Below are positions 23,295 to 37,524 of a stretch of 64,000 nucleotides of DNA, piece after piece. Each line of letters starts with the position of its first letter. Positions within the stretch are counted from its first letter, which is position 1. The stretch covers positions 62,001-126,000 of the forward strand of contig ML769503.1 of NCBI GenBank assembly GCA_009733575.1, read 5' to 3'. The translations under genes and the position numbers were made by a program. This DNA comes from Gymnopus androsaceus JB14. Lineage: Eukaryota; Basidiomycota; Agaricomycetes; Agaricales; Omphalotaceae. The notes below the pieces were generated by a model that was not told the origin of the DNA, did not search any database, and was given only the letters and a program-made list of their open reading frames with translations.

Positions 23295-24868
23295 CTAGTC
23301 TTGGATCTGCACTTTGATAGCCCCTTGCGTGGGATCTGCAGCGACATGAAATGCAGAAACGGCCTCTTCAAGTGAGAATCGATGAGTGACCAGAGGCTTC
23401 ACGTTGATCAGGCCTCCTGCAATCAATCGGATTGCTTTCGGATACTAATGAGAGGGGTTAACTCCAGCTCTAGTCATTATCCTAAATGTACATACCTGGT
23501 TGGCATATCGGTATTGGAATTGAACATCAATCTCATTGGCACTAAGATGCATGAAAGGGAACTGCTGGTAATCAGCAAAGCGTATTCAACAAAAACAACA
23601 AGCATCACATACCACTTGTTCATTCTTTCCTACACCAATGATGAAGACTTTTCCCCCAAAGGCGACAGACTGCTAACATTAGGATGCGTTTCAAGCAAAA
23701 AAAATCGACTACTCACAAAGACAGCGGTATGGATGCTGCTCTCGACACCTGTACACTCGAGCGCAAGTTGCAGAGGCCCACCGGCGATATCCTTAATCAC
23801 CTTGGCTTGTTCTTTCGGGGTGGCATTTCTATCAATCAACACCGTGCGTACGCCAGGTACAAGCGACTTGGCGAAAATCGAGACGACTTTGGAAAAGGTC
23901 GGTTATAACAATGGGTTCAGCACCTGCCGCTCTGGCACTGAGAAGAGATACTAAACCGATTGGACCAGCGCCGCTGTAGTTTTGGGTTAGCAGACATGAA
24001 GTCAGCGGGAAAAGTCTTACCAGATGACGACTGGGTCTCCAAGGCGTAGTCCAGCGCGTTCAATACCAGCGAGCGCATACGGCAAGCGGCTCACACAAGG
24101 AACCTTCCTCAAAAGACACGTTGTCGGGAAGACGGTGAAGCCATTGAGCAGGGTGAACGTGCCAACGCGTCAAGGTTCCTGTGAAAATCTATAAAACGGG
24201 TGTGCTACATCGAGCTAAATGACATTACCATGATACGGAGGAGTGGAGAAGAAGACCACGTCCGGGCATCCATTATAACGACCCGTTCTGCACGCGTCAC
24301 AAGATGGTAAAGAGCAAGGAACACCAACTTCCATGGCAACTCGATCGCCTGAGAAGTCGATGTTTTCAGTCAAGGAGAATGAAGAACGCGTCTGGACTCT
24401 GAACTGACCTGCTTTCCATTCGGTTACTCCTTCACCGACTTCAACAATCTCTCCAGCAGACTCATGACCCGAGCCGCACTAAAATATCAAGTGAGAATGA
24501 TAATTTGTAAGCCAGGGTCTCATTCTGGACTCACCTCGTCCGTTACAATCATAGAGTCACCAATCTGTCCATGCTTCCAGAAATGAACATCGCTCCTACA
24601 TAGTATAAGCGACTCATATGAGGAATTGATAATAATGATTAACTTGCCCGCAAATTCCAGTAGCACGAACATGGATAAGCACCTGTCCAGGACCAGGCTT
24701 GGGCTTGGGCTTCTCGACCAGGTGAATCTCATGCGCAGGATTATAGAACGCAGCGATATTTGCAGAACTGGGGGGTTTCTCTCCGGGGCTCAACACACGA
24801 AATTCAGGATGATCAAGGATCTTTTTAGGATCGTAGATGGCTGCATTCCCTACTTGGGCAGTAGACAT
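23295..24868 (-). CDS. zinc-dependent polyol/alcohol dehydrogenase, copy B
   Basis: Same family and exon layout as copy A: ATG at 24868 ([18 protein letters not shown]), [63 protein letters not shown], and a stop at 23295. By family it should oxidise a sugar alcohol such as sorbitol, xylitol or arabinitol with NAD. The first intron (24647-24596) uses a GC donor, as in copy A. The TIR element of copy A is absent. Two single-base insertions shift the frame: one near 24076 in the LAVALAG region and one in the A run at 23874-23877. If these are sequence errors this is the working copy; if real, both copies are broken. Confidence 0.82.
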
Positions 24869-25079
24869 TATGAGCACAGTGTACTGATTGTCGATGAGAG
24901 GAAGGAAAGAAATCTGGGAAGCAGCTGCTCATATTATGTTCCGTACTTATAAGAGGGGAATTCTCGGGCCGCGGGCCGCATACAAACCGTCCCCGCTCGA
25001 ACCTATAAGTGCAATTTGAGTCAAATTTCATTAGTATGCCTCAGAAAATACAAAGCGACAGTACGCGAGGAAAAAATTA

Positions 25080-27897
25080 TCAATCGGGAGCTTCAAATAC
25101 CGTTCTCAAAACATGATCGGGCTTGCGGCGCGTATGTTTAACAAAGCCCATGAAATCTAGCTCATGCAGCGCGCGAATGAATCGCGCCTGCACGACTATC
25201 TTCCACGCCTCTTCGTCATCCCCACCCGCCTCTGCCTCTACTTCTTCCTCATCATCCGGCACCTCCTTTGCCTTACTCTTTCCCTTCCCATTGTGTTTGA
25301 CAGGTGATTTCGACTTGGAGGCCCCATTCTTTCGCGGCGAAGCACTCTTCCGCCTGCCCCTCTTCTCCTTTGCTTTCATCGCCGCCTTTGCCTCGTTCTT
25401 GGCCTTTTCTCTCCGTTGCGTCCCGAGGACCCCATGGAAAGATTCGAACCAGTCATATACGTTGATGATCTTCCCGCTGTCCAAGTACCGGTGGAAGAGA
25501 ATACTGGTATCGGGAAGACGCCAGAGGGAGACATCTTCTTCTTCGTCATCTGATATGTGAGTAACGTTGTCTTCGACGTGTCGGCGAAATAAAGTCTCTG
25601 GGACGTAAGAGACCAGCGAGGATGGATGCACGAATTGAAGGATTGAGAGTCTATAGGTCGAGTTTATTAGACGTTGTGCTAAAAGCGAGGGCACACATAC
25701 CTCTGAAGGAAATGGCGCCATTCCGGTATACCATACGTCCCATAACGTAGAATCCTCCAAGGGTGCGGTTATTTCACTGTAGATACGAAGCGTCAGTAAA
25801 TTCAATCCACAAGGAGGGCTTTTAAGAGGTCACCTCAAATAATCAAACATCCATTCCGCCAGTTTTTCCGTCAAATTTTTCATTTCGACTTCCCCCGTTT
25901 CACTTTCTGCGTCCGAGCCTTCGAATGCTTCCTCCGCCTCCATTTGCCACCCCTCCAACTTTGATATGGTATCTGTCATATCCAGCTCCTCCGCAATCTT
26001 TTCAGGCAGTCCCTTGAAGTAGCCTACCAAGATCTCCAAGAACGAGCGTAGCTCCTCCGGCTTGAGTTTCCTGAGGAGTGTGCGCGCGTAGCGAAAGTCT
26101 TTGAGTGCTTGGGACTGCTCTCGCTGTAAAAGATTGATAAAGTTTTGGAGGTATGTTGGGGATGATGAGTTGGACGTGGAAGACTGTCTTTCACCGAATG
26201 ACAGCCCAACCGCCACTGCACCGACAGGAGCAGTGGAAGGATGCGCGCCCCAATGTAATCCTAGACCTTTGTATCCCCTCTGGAGAAGAAAATCATGTAC
26301 AAGCTGCAGGAGCAAGAAACCCAAGCGCATCTCCCGTGCACGGTCGCGAAACTCGGTCCGTGCATTGTTGACCCTTTTGATGGCGTCCGAGAGGATTTTA
26401 GTGTTCCAAAATGCTTCATCGCCGTCGGAGGATCCCTCGCTGTTGGTGTCGTTGAAACTCAACGTAGCGGAAAGAAGTTTGAGAAACGCGGACGAGGACG
26501 GGTTTCTCAGCGCTTTAGTCGACGGCGTGGTTTGTACGAGAGCAGCGAGGGGGTTTGAAAGAAAGTGCTTGAGATGAGCAAGCTGGAGAGGAGATGATTA
26601 CTGAATGTACGAGAAAGGCAAGAATGCTGGTTTACCTGAAGAATACTCAAAATTGCATCTACAGAGGGATTGAATCGCGTAGCGTACTGCGCTAGATACT
26701 CCTAGTATGGCTGGGCCTAAAACGATGTCGGGATCATAATTCTAGGTCGATGAATGTCTAATGAGGAAGATTAAAATGAAGTCGAGATGGATTCAATAGG
26801 TGTTCATGCCTTCATGATGATCTCCTTGAAGATCTGTGAGCCACTAGGAGCAACAATGCGATGGAGCCGAAGGAGCTTCAATGTCGCGCGAGGGTAGGCG
26901 ACATGCAAATACGAGGGTGATTGCGGAGAAGATAGAGATATAAGGAGTACGAGAGGTACTTGGGAGATGTGAAGGCTAGACGCGACTATGAATATCAAGT
27001 TATTTGAAGCTAACGCAGACAAACCTGCAGATATAGATCAAATCTTGAACTACCCCGGGGTCAAATTGCTCAAAGTCGTGGAGAAGTAGGACAAGTCTAG
27101 GCTTTGTATCTGTGTGACCATTTCAGACAGACCTCGATGGTGATTGATATACAGTGCATACCTTGAGCGATATACCAAGCCTTTAGTACGTTGATATCAT
27201 ACGAAGCCAGTGAACGGGCAGAAGTCTTGTAGGAACCCGAAGATATGAATCCCGAGATAATAGATGCCATGGCGCTGGTGAGATTAGGGCAAGCGGAAGG
27301 ATAGAGATGAGTGACGAGATGAGGGTGGTCTTGATCGCCATTACAGAGATCGGAAATGACAGAGGATAAAAAGGCCGTGTCTGAGGACGGATCTGTAGAG
27401 CGAAGATTGTAGGAATTAACGAGAGTGAAAAAAAGCTAGCTCACTGGTCACAGCAATGGCAGGAAGCTCTGGATGGGGTAAAGCTGGAAGAACGCCATCG
27501 CTTTCGTAGGCAAGTTGAACCCTTTCAACGACTTGCGCTACAGCAGGCTCGTACAAAGCATGCACTAAATTCTAGCACATCGAACAATGAATGGAGATTT
27601 CAAGATGAAGAACTGAGTGGCGCACTTGAACACGATTCAGACACTTTGTCCAGGTAGCTTTGTACGCGTCCCAGCGCATCGCGCTTCCATCTAGGACGTC
27701 GTATTCGATTTCCTCAGGCTGGTTATTTTGTTCTTCATCTAGTAAAATTTGGCTTCATGTTCGGTTCGGAAGTTTGGTTGGAAGACGCGTACCACTTCCT
27801 TCAAAAGGTATATAAAAGACTGACTGAGTGTAATCAGTACAAGCAGGTAGAAGAGAAAAGAAGCGAATACCTCGTTAGTATCATCAAGATTGACCAT
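25080..27897 (-). CDS. ORC3: origin recognition complex subunit 3
   Basis: ORC3 is an AAA-like, catalytically inactive ORC subunit that binds replication origins with ORC1, 2, 4, 5 and 6. The reading starts at the ATG at 27897 (MVNLDDTNE). It continues through EIEYDVLDGSAMRWDAYKAT, an ATPase-like region (LVLLLHDFEQFDPGVVQDLI), VPLVLLISLSSPQSPSYLHV, and the ORC3 insertion region (LSDAIKRVNNARTEFRDRAR). It ends in the winged helix (LPDTSILFHRYLDSGKIINV, then ARFIRALHELDFMGFVKHTR). A basic/acidic low-complexity insert (KSASPRKNG through DDEEEVEAEAG) sits within the winged helix. Several short introns are needed. An apparent one-base loss near 27745 breaks the frame just after the second exon starts. 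It is divergent from CBK1. Confidence 0.85.
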
Positions 27898-28052
27898 GGA
27901 GGTCGTGCTGCAAGGGTTGCTCACAAGTCGACCTTTATCACCTGATTCACATAGACATTACCGCGTAAATTGGCGTCAAGCAACCGACTGTAGCAACGCT
28001 TTCAGGATCTAACTAACAGGCCGTACACATTATTTTTACTTCTTTCACGGTC
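27898..28052. promoter_or_regulatory. shared divergent promoter, ORC3 / CBK1
   Basis: 155 bases separate opposed start codons of a replication gene and a polarity kinase gene. It is short enough that the two core promoters must overlap or abut. Confidence 0.4.
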
Positions 28053-30016
<1,964 letters not shown>

Positions 30017-30477
30017 GCATTTCTCTCTCTCTCTCTCTCTCTCTTGTTTTGTCGAATGTTTTTGCTTTCTTTCTTTTTTCCCGTTTCTTCTTCATCCAAA
30101 CAACTCAACAACAACAACTTTTATCATCACACATTTACTCAGGCTATCATCGGCCATACCCATCATATATGTACCAAAAATTCCCCAAGTTAATTACTCG
30201 TAACCAATAAATCGGAATGGATTTGTAGCATAGCATGCTAGCTGTTAATCGTTGTATGGTTGGCCAATTGATCAGTGTGGATGGATTTAAATAATTCGGA
30301 TAAGCCTGATTTTTTTCGAATTTTCTTTATTTTCGTTCACGGCCCAGACTCGAGTTCCTCATTACTGTTCTCCTCGCACTCCTTTTATTTTCAGTTCATC
30401 CTGCGCCAGCATCTTCTCCAGCGATAGCGCTTTCATAGCCACGCAGTAATCATGGTCGAATGGTTATAATTATAATA
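30017..30477. other. 3' flank of CBK1, no gene recognised
   Basis: It starts with a CTCTCTCT microsatellite (30022-30044), then a T-rich and CA-rich stretch. No coding sequence was recognised. Confidence 0.4.
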
Positions 30478-30986
30478 CAGCTACTTGCAAATTTGTAGCA
30501 TAGATTTTGTGAAACACTCTTTAGTGATCTTATTTACAGCCAAATAGAACAACATCATGCCGGAGCCTCGAGGCAGCTGCGGATGCCTCTGCTCCAATGC
30601 TCCGCTGCATGGTCACCTGCATATTTATCAGGTCTCCTCGACGCCAGAAGAATTTTTTTTTTCTCTATACCTTGACAACACTGAGCCTGGAAGAACATTG
30701 ACAAACGGACTGGTGCATAACCCATGCGTTACCTTCAAGCAACTCTCAGCCTTTTCCCTGTGAGGATATCTTTTCCTATTTGCTCTCCTTCTGTCTTTTG
30801 CAGCTGAATGGATGTAGCGAAAATTGCCCAATTGCCCATTACTATTCAAGGAGACAAGACATCTGACAAATTATCTGACAAAATTACAAGATAGCCAATA
30901 CTGGCTGAGCAGTGGCGTGTTTGGCTGTAAATAAGATCACTAAAGAGCATTTTGCAAAATCTATGCTACAAATTTGCAAGCAGCTG
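30478..30986. mobile_element. 509-bp TIR element with TA target site
   Basis: The left end CAGCTACTTGCAAATTTGTA and the reverse complement of the right end (CAGCTGCTTGCAAATTTGTA) agree over about 65 bases with few mismatches. TA dinucleotides flank it (30476-30477 and 30987-30988). No transposase is encoded. TA duplication and size fit a Tc1/mariner-type MITE. Confidence 0.85.
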
Positions 30987-31070
30987 TAAGTACATATCAA
31001 CCATTTCTACTGTGAGGCACTGATTCGACCCCATCAACCAAGTTTGATTGTACACAGTTCACAGGCACCT

Positions 31071-31345
31071 CATCAGCAAAACCTGTATGACGTGGGCAGT
31101 GCTTGAGCGAACTGTCCAGAGTTCCCAGCGCTCCAGTGTCCCAGCACTCAGATGGTCTGGCTGATGCAGGAGGGGGCTCCCAGAAGCTCCCAGAGGCCGC
31201 AAAATTACCTTATTTGGAAATAACGTATGATTTTATATTTCTGACAGCACTGGTAAGTGCTGGCCAGCGCTGGGAGTTCCGGGAGCACTGGGAATTTTAA
31301 GTATTGCTGTGGGAATTAAAATGCAAAATACAGGTTTTGCTGATA
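31071..31345. mobile_element. MITE, CATCAGCAAAACCTG family, subfamily 1
   Basis: Ends are ATCAGCAAAACCTGTAT and ATACAGGTTTTGCTGAT. The internal part is rich in CCAGCGCTCC/GGGAGTTCCG-type inverted motifs. A second, opposite-strand copy with the same interior lies at 41368-41611. Target-site duplication is not obvious. Confidence 0.8.
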
Positions 31346-32283
31346 CTGTATGTGGTTTGGCGCCTATTTTGCGCCATTATGTATTTTGGCTGTAATTTCA
31401 CAAATTTTCAACCAAGCTACTTACTATTTGGTACCATTCTGCTCAGAATTTTTACAGCTATTCAACTATGATTATGGCAATGGCTTAAAATTACATCATG
31501 CAAGGTACACTAAATGTGCTAGGGGCAATCAGCTGAGAACTTAGACCTTAGTTCCGGATAGGTGTGGGTGTCACTAGCCCATTGTTATGTTATCTGCTCT
31601 GTTCCACTGGAATCCACCGCCAACCTGATTGTGACAAGCCTCCCCTGGTCCAAAATGGAAAAAAAAAATGAAAATGCACAATTATCTCTGATAATTACCA
31701 GAAAAATCATTAAAAAATGTCAAAAATATTATTTGGGAGGCAGAATGGTTGGGGCAGCACTTGGGAGGATCAATTATCCTGCATCAGCAAAAATTGTGTG
31801 AGCTGGACAGAGCTGGACAGCTCTGTGCAGCACTCATAGACCCATAGCACCCATAGCAAGGTCCCCATCTGTCCAGGGCTATGGATTGCTATCACACCAG
31901 GAGTACAAAAAAATCTGCTTGAATGAAAAACAGACTGATTGGAACTTTTTGTACAAAAAATTGCTCATTAGTGAAATTTTGAGTGAAAACTACTCATTCA
32001 GCTTGACTGAAATGGAACTTCCGGCTGAAAGATGATCATTCAGTCAAGAAATTCCATTTTGGTTGAGCTGAATGATTAATCTTCACTCAAAAATTCACTA
32101 ATGAGTGATATTTTGACCAAAAAGTTCTCAATCCATCTATTTTTCTCTCAAGCAGATTTTTTTGTACTTTTGGCATGTATGGAATGCTATGGATCACTAT
32201 GGATTGTATATTTCATGGTGTGTTGTCTGTCAGCCATTCAATTCAAAACTAAATATATCCTTGTTTAACAATCACTTCCCTCA
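31346..32283. repeat. repeat-derived DNA, no gene
   Basis: It contains one lone family end near 31782 (CATCAGCAAAAATTG), CATAGCA-type motifs near 31828-31860, and an inverted arrangement of TCACTCAAAATT and CAGCTTGACTG motifs around 31960-32110. No convincing coding sequence was found. Confidence 0.45.
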
Positions 32284-33127
32284 CATCAGCAAAACCTGTG
32301 AGATGCCACATCAGCAAAACCTGGGTGTGCTGCACAGAACTGGACAGTTCTGTGCAGCACTCATAGCAGCCATAGCAGCCATAGCAAGGTACCCATCTGT
32401 CCAGAACTATGGATTGCTATGAACTGCTATGGGTTGCTATGGAATGCACCGATTTCGAGGCATTTGACGTCTATTCAATACAAATATATTAATCTTTTGA
32501 ATTGCTTCGTTGCACTTTGCGAGACCAAAAATGGATGAAAATAATCATAAAATCATAATTTATTGCTGTACTAGTCATAGTAGGAAGAGCGAAACTAGTA
32601 GAACTACTAATATAACTACATATCTGTAATAACACTAGTATACTATATCATAGGTGGTGTCGAGACATTGCTTGAATACAACTACATACCATAGTCTGAA
32701 CCAAAGTGGCTCAGGATTGACTTGGGGGGAAAGAAACAGAGCTCGTCGAAGTCCCAGTTACGATGATGCATTATATAGTGTTGGCGGGAGAAACTGACAG
32801 CTGTCAAGCAGCGACACTGATGCCGAAATGGGTTGACAGCTTTGTGATCCTGTAGAAACTCATAGCAAGCCATAGGAACCCATAGCAGTTCATAGTTCTG
32901 TGCAGGACTATGGCTGCTATGACCCGCTATGGCTTGCTATGGCTCCTATGACCATCTCCCAGGTTTTGCTGATGCATAGCAAGGTCCCCCTCTGCACAGT
33001 TCTGTACAGAGCTGTACAGCAGCTGATCTATATCACTTCCCATCACTTCCCATCAGCTGCTGTACAGCTCTGCACAGAACTGGACAGAGGGGGACCTTGC
33101 TATGGCATCTCACAGGTTTTGCTGATG
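32284..33127. mobile_element. nested MITEs, CATCAGCAAAACCTG family, GCTATGG-hairpin subfamily
   Basis: The outer pair is CATCAGCAAAACCTGTGAGA at 32284 and its reverse complement ending at 33127. An inner pair starts at 32309 (CATCAGCAAAACCTGGG) and ends at 32974. The arms are built of CATAGC and GCTATGG repeats that pair with each other (for example 32864-32954), so the DNA is strongly self-complementary. There is no coding sequence. A further right end at 33633 (CCCAGGTTTTGCTGATG) closes another partial copy that begins with CATAGC motifs near 33550. Confidence 0.75.
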
Positions 33128-33927
33128 CACTCAGCAGCAGCAACACTTGCTGAACCAAAATAATTGTTAAGGATCTATATGGCAGAGAGGTAAAGTGCAC
33201 ATATACTTAACAATAATCATAATCTAATAACATTATATTGGCATGCTCATAGTAGTACACATAGTACAATAATGTGGTGAAACTAGTATAACTAAAGTAC
33301 TAGTTCTTACATATACTACAGTAAGCGGTAGCCCTCACCAAAATATTGGAGACATCAAATGAACCAAGAATGTCCAAAACCAAAGTCACAACTCAGTGTT
33401 GACTTGGAAAAAAATTGGGGAAGTTGCAAGAACACATCCTGGATGTGTTGACTCTTATATATGGTTGGCGGGAGAGAATGACAGCTGTCAAATGCTTGAC
33501 AGTTGGTTCCAACACTCAGAAATCCCACAGGAGCTCATAAGTAGTACGCCATAGCAGGCCATAGAAGCCATAGTGCTGTAGAGCACTATGACTTGTTATG
33601 GCTGCTATGACCATTACCCAGGTTTTGCTGATGTGACTCTCAAGACTCTTCTTAATCAAAAATGAACTCACACTTTATTTTATAGCCATATTACATTCAT
33701 TCTAAAGCAAAGCAATAAAGATAATTGATGCCAACCAGGCCACAATCAAGATAATTGTCTAAAATACAAGACAATTAACATGATTGACCATCTGAAGCAA
33801 TTAAGATTATTGTGTGTACCAAAACAATAAACATAATTGTCTTTTCTAGGTACTATTGCTTTTTGCAATTATCTTAATTGCCTTTATCTGTAGTGTTCTG
33901 TACATAACTACCTGCATCAATCAAATA
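33128..33927. other. repeat-derived DNA, no gene
   Basis: AT-rich sequence with a partial MITE ending at 33633 and repeated AATAAACATAATTG-type motifs around 33710-33840. No gene was seen. Confidence 0.4.
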
Positions 33928-34172
33928 CATTGTAACTAACCAAGTATTGATTGACCGGCTTGACCGGCTTGCCAGGTTGACTACAAAATGTATAGTGTTT
34001 ATACAGTTTTTTATGTACATATAGTCTTTTACTGTATATAATGTATGTGGTAACCAGGATGCGAAGAAAAGTGAGATAAATTGCGGCTTGTCAATTGACC
34101 TGCTTGTTTGGGTTGAACAAGCCGAAACAAGCCGAAACAAGCCGGTCAATCAATACTTGGTTAGTTACGATG
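33928..34172. mobile_element. TIR element, CATYGTAACTAACC family, copy 1
   Basis: CATTGTAACTAACCAAGTAT at the left end is matched by ATACTTGGTTAGTTACGATG at the right end, followed inwards by TGATTGACCGGCTTG on both arms. Length 245 bp. A related but diverged copy lies at 37160-37524. Confidence 0.8.
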
Positions 34173-34594
34173 TACTGGAACACGGTAAAGCTGTCCAAGC
34201 TTTAAGACAAAAAAAGAGAGACATACTTAAGTCATTTGACATCATTGCTCATGAGATACTCAACAAATTGTCAAGATACTCCGGCATTTGGATAATATCC
34301 ACAGTCACAGTAGATATTGAAGAAGGAAATTTGAATAATTGGATTAAATCAAATTTTAAGAAATTCACAACAAAATGAAGAAAGTCAAAGGCAAATACTT
34401 TGAAGCCCAATAGTCTTAATTGTTTAGCTAATGAGGGGCTGAATTGATTTCCAGGGAGGTGACATCTTCCAAATGCAAACTGTGATCATAGGTGCTTCCT
34501 GTTTGGATCAGGATAAGAATGGCAACTGGATTCAGGGCCTGGATTAAATAATCCATGTCAAATATTAAAACTGAATACTAGAACAGAGTCAGAC

Positions 34595-35737
34595 TTACAG
34601 CACTGTACAGATACAAAGAATCAAGAAACAATCTGGAATTCGAAATGGGTGAACCCAGAGCTGCATGAAGGTCAAGTGCTTGAATAATAAGGATTGATAG
34701 CTTTTCCAAGAGGTAAGTTTGTATCTTTTATCAAACTTGAGAGAATCACAGACCTGCACCACACCAAAAATTGCACCAGACTCAACCATGAGTAGAAGTA
34801 TTGCTTCCACTTGTGTTTTCCTGTTCTGCAATATTGCACGGTTTGATTGATGATGCGTCCTAAAACAACATGGCATGTAATAAGTATCTTGGAAGTAAAT
34901 GAGTGCCTACTGCCCACCATGCCCGATTAGCTATCAGCAGCGTTGCTCCAATATTCACTGTCAAATTGAGCACAATACTGACCCAATCCAAGGTCACAGT
35001 ATTATTACTCAAGTTGATCACTGCTTTAGTGTCAGCAACAGAATCAGCAATGTCAATACCTAAACATGAGCTGGGGTCAGTCTTTATGCCTAAGAGCAGT
35101 AGAAAAGTGAGATCACAGATGTCCAACAACAGCATAATCAACAATGTCCATTTAATCAGCCTATTGTCTGCCCACAGTGCCAAAGCTCTCCAAACAATAG
35201 CTGTATCAGCGATTAAGAACTGTATCATAAGATATCAGTTTTCAGAAATGAAGTATTTATGCAGAATTCACAAGGAAATTCCCAAACCAGTCTTCTAAAA
35301 GGTTCATTACAACAACTTTCCAGGTGTCAGCGCCCCCTGGAAGTGACACCACCAAGCCGAACTTGACAAAGAACAAATTGGCCGCAATACTTGCACAAGT
35401 GGTAAGAGCTATCATCATAAATCCTGCCAGAAGGAGTGCAATCAAAGCTCTATGTGCCCATCCATTATTCTCCTTTTGCCTACATTGTGGTTTTGGACAT
35501 GTGGGTGTTAGTATAATGTAATAAGCAACATTGCAATAAGCTCACAAGATGATATGCATGCTAATGAAGAAAGCCAGTATGTAGACTCCTGGTAGCGATC
35601 TATTAAATAAATTTCCATCTCCACCACCTTTATATACATTACTTACCGAAGAGTCCACTTGAAAGCATCAAGTTCGCAATATTTTGAAATGCTACAGACC
35701 CAACAAGTGCAATTTGTTCTGACTCTTCGAGTGTCAT
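34595..35737 (-). CDS. multi-pass membrane protein, uncharacterised agaricomycete family
   Basis: The reading starts at the ATG at 35737 (MTLEESEQIALVGSVAFQNI). After an intron near 35641 come repeated hydrophobic segments: VYILAFFISMHIIL, ALIALLLAGFMMIALTTCAS, FLIADTAIVWRALALWADNR, WTLLIMLLLDICDLTFLLLL and WVSIVLNLTVNIGATLLIAN. A late cytosolic RKTQVEAILLLMVESGAIF segment follows. This order, with about seven membrane helices and the RKT-x-VE-x-x-L-x-x-L-x-ESGAI motif, is typical of a large mushroom family without known function. The C-terminal end is unclear and may be truncated, because the expected last helix does not follow. Exon borders are approximate. Confidence 0.6.
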
Positions 35738-36958
35738 GGTAGATGTTATAGTAAATGATATGGTGGGTGGTACGATAACTTTTGCTCGGGACTGGATTAA
35801 TTTATACCATTGTTTCATCATAGTCATTCTCGACAGCATCCATGGCAGGCACCTGAAAATTTTCTTCTTTTCCAAAGTTAGGAAATCTGTTACACATGCA
35901 ACCGGATGCTCTTAACGTAAAGAAGTACTCGCCATCCTTAGATGATTCCGGGAATAAGTGTTTCCAGCAAAGGATTAACATTTGATTTTTGGTATTCAAT
36001 GACTTTCGGATTCTCGGAATAGGAGTGGCACCAGTGTGAGAGATGAATGAAATCAAGGCTTTCGGGAGCAAAGGAAAAGCAACCGAGGCTGCTTTGAATG
36101 CGCCATCGTTAGCAGTGTGGGCTGTGGTGATCTTTTTGAGCATGCAAAGCAGTATCGAGTATAGAATCAGGCATGGCCCATGGGTTAGACCGTTAGAGAG
36201 AGAGGGCTTCAACTTTACAAGCAGCAAACTGTACACTAGTGAACTCAAAATCTAGCAAAGAATATTCTGATTTCTTGAAAGAATTGTATACTACAGTATT
36301 TATCCAGAACGGAATCAGTTGTTGTGATAGTAATAGAAAATATTCTCATCGTTAAATCACCTCTGGTCAGGGGTACCTTGTTTCACAGTGGATATAATTA
36401 TGGTATAGCTCCAGGGAAGTGCACATGACAAGCTGAGAAAACTCAAACAACTCGGATGCTTATAATCATTAATCAATCAATAGAGATGCTTTGATGTTTT
36501 TTTCTCATAAACATCATCTTCTCAAGTATTCAGAGCAGCTTAGACTCAATATGATGGTGTTGGGGTGAAGCTTGCACCAAGAAGCTAAGATAGGCGTCAA
36601 GCAAACCCTGCGGACCCCACATGGCAAGATGGGATGGGCTTTAAATGGCGATTTCTGTGTGAAAAAAACTCAGATCTTTAATTGCACAAGTTCAGAGCAT
36701 TGTGATATCTGGCATGAACAACTTGTAGATATAGTTCTTAGTTTCATATAGCTATTTTATTTATAATAAAAACCAAAGTTTGCAGGAGGAGATAGTGATT
36801 ATCTCCTGCCATTGTATTAGGGCATCTAGTTGCTCAAACCTTGATTAAAGATCACAGGAAAAAAACAGGAACCTCATTGTGTATATAACAATAGAATGTT
36901 CATTGGGGACTGGCAGCATACACTTGGGAGAGGTGGAAGACAATTTGATGCGTGAAAC
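35738..36958. other. no gene recognised with confidence
   Basis: A minus-strand frame at 35802-36248 could encode 148 residues (start MSSLVYSLLLVKLK, then HTANDGAFKAASVAFPLLPK), but I recognise no domain and it may be chance. The rest is AT-rich and featureless. Confidence 0.35.
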
Positions 36959-37104
36959 ATCAGGAAAACCTGGGCAAACTGTGGATTACTGTGAATTGCT
37001 GTACAGTGCTGTACAGAAGCCCAATATAATCCACAGCAGCCACAGAGCTGTCCGATTTTGTGCAGAGGGTACCCTTCCTGTGCGAACACCCAGGTTTTCC
37101 TGAT
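36959..37104. mobile_element. 146-bp MITE, CATCAGCAAAACCTG family
   Basis: ATCAGGAAAACCTGGG and CCCAGGTTTTCCTGAT are exact inverted ends. The interior is self-complementary (GTACAGTGCTGTACAG and TCCACAGCAGCCACAG). Flanks GAAAC and GAAAA are similar but not a proven duplication. Confidence 0.85.
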
Positions 37105-37159
37105 GAAAATTGCAAAATATGTGGCATTATATCATGGTGACATGCTCGTGTGGCGTCCA

Positions 37160-37524
37160 CATCGTAAAGAACCGTGTTTTGGTTGACCAGGTTGACCGGG
37201 TTGTTAGGTTGCCCACAAGTTACAACCTACTAAATCATTGTCAATGTTGTGGCTATAGGTCCTCCATCGAGCTCAATTGTTGGGAAACTCCTTGTGGAGC
37301 ATGAAGAAGCTTCGACGCGACCTCAAAGAGCCCTGAAGCGCGCTTCCCATGCTCGGCAGCGTCGGTCAAGATTAAATAGGACCACCTGGATACCGGGTTG
37401 CGGCCAAAACCGAGATAAATTGCGGGTTGTCAATTGACCTTGAATTGACCTGCTTTTTTTGGGTTGAACAAGCCGAAAAAACCCGGATCAAGTCAGGTCA
37501 ATCAATACAGGGTTAGTTACGATG
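37160..37524. mobile_element. TIR element, CATYGTAACTAACC family, copy 2
   Basis: The left end CATCGTAAAGAACC and right end GGTTAGTTACGATG are diverged inverted termini, with inner GTTGACCAGGTTGACCGGG and GGTCAATCAATAC. It shares the internal GAGATAAATTGCGG and CAATTGACCTGCTT motifs with copy 1 at 33928-34172. Confidence 0.7.

Noticed and set aside
34088..34378. 96-codon plus-strand frame
   Set aside because: Its first third is the terminus of the TIR element at 33928-34172. The remainder has no recognisable domain.
35802..36248. 148-codon minus-strand frame upstream of the membrane-protein gene
   Set aside because: It has no domain and does not splice sensibly into the membrane protein. 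It is kept only as a note in the interval description.
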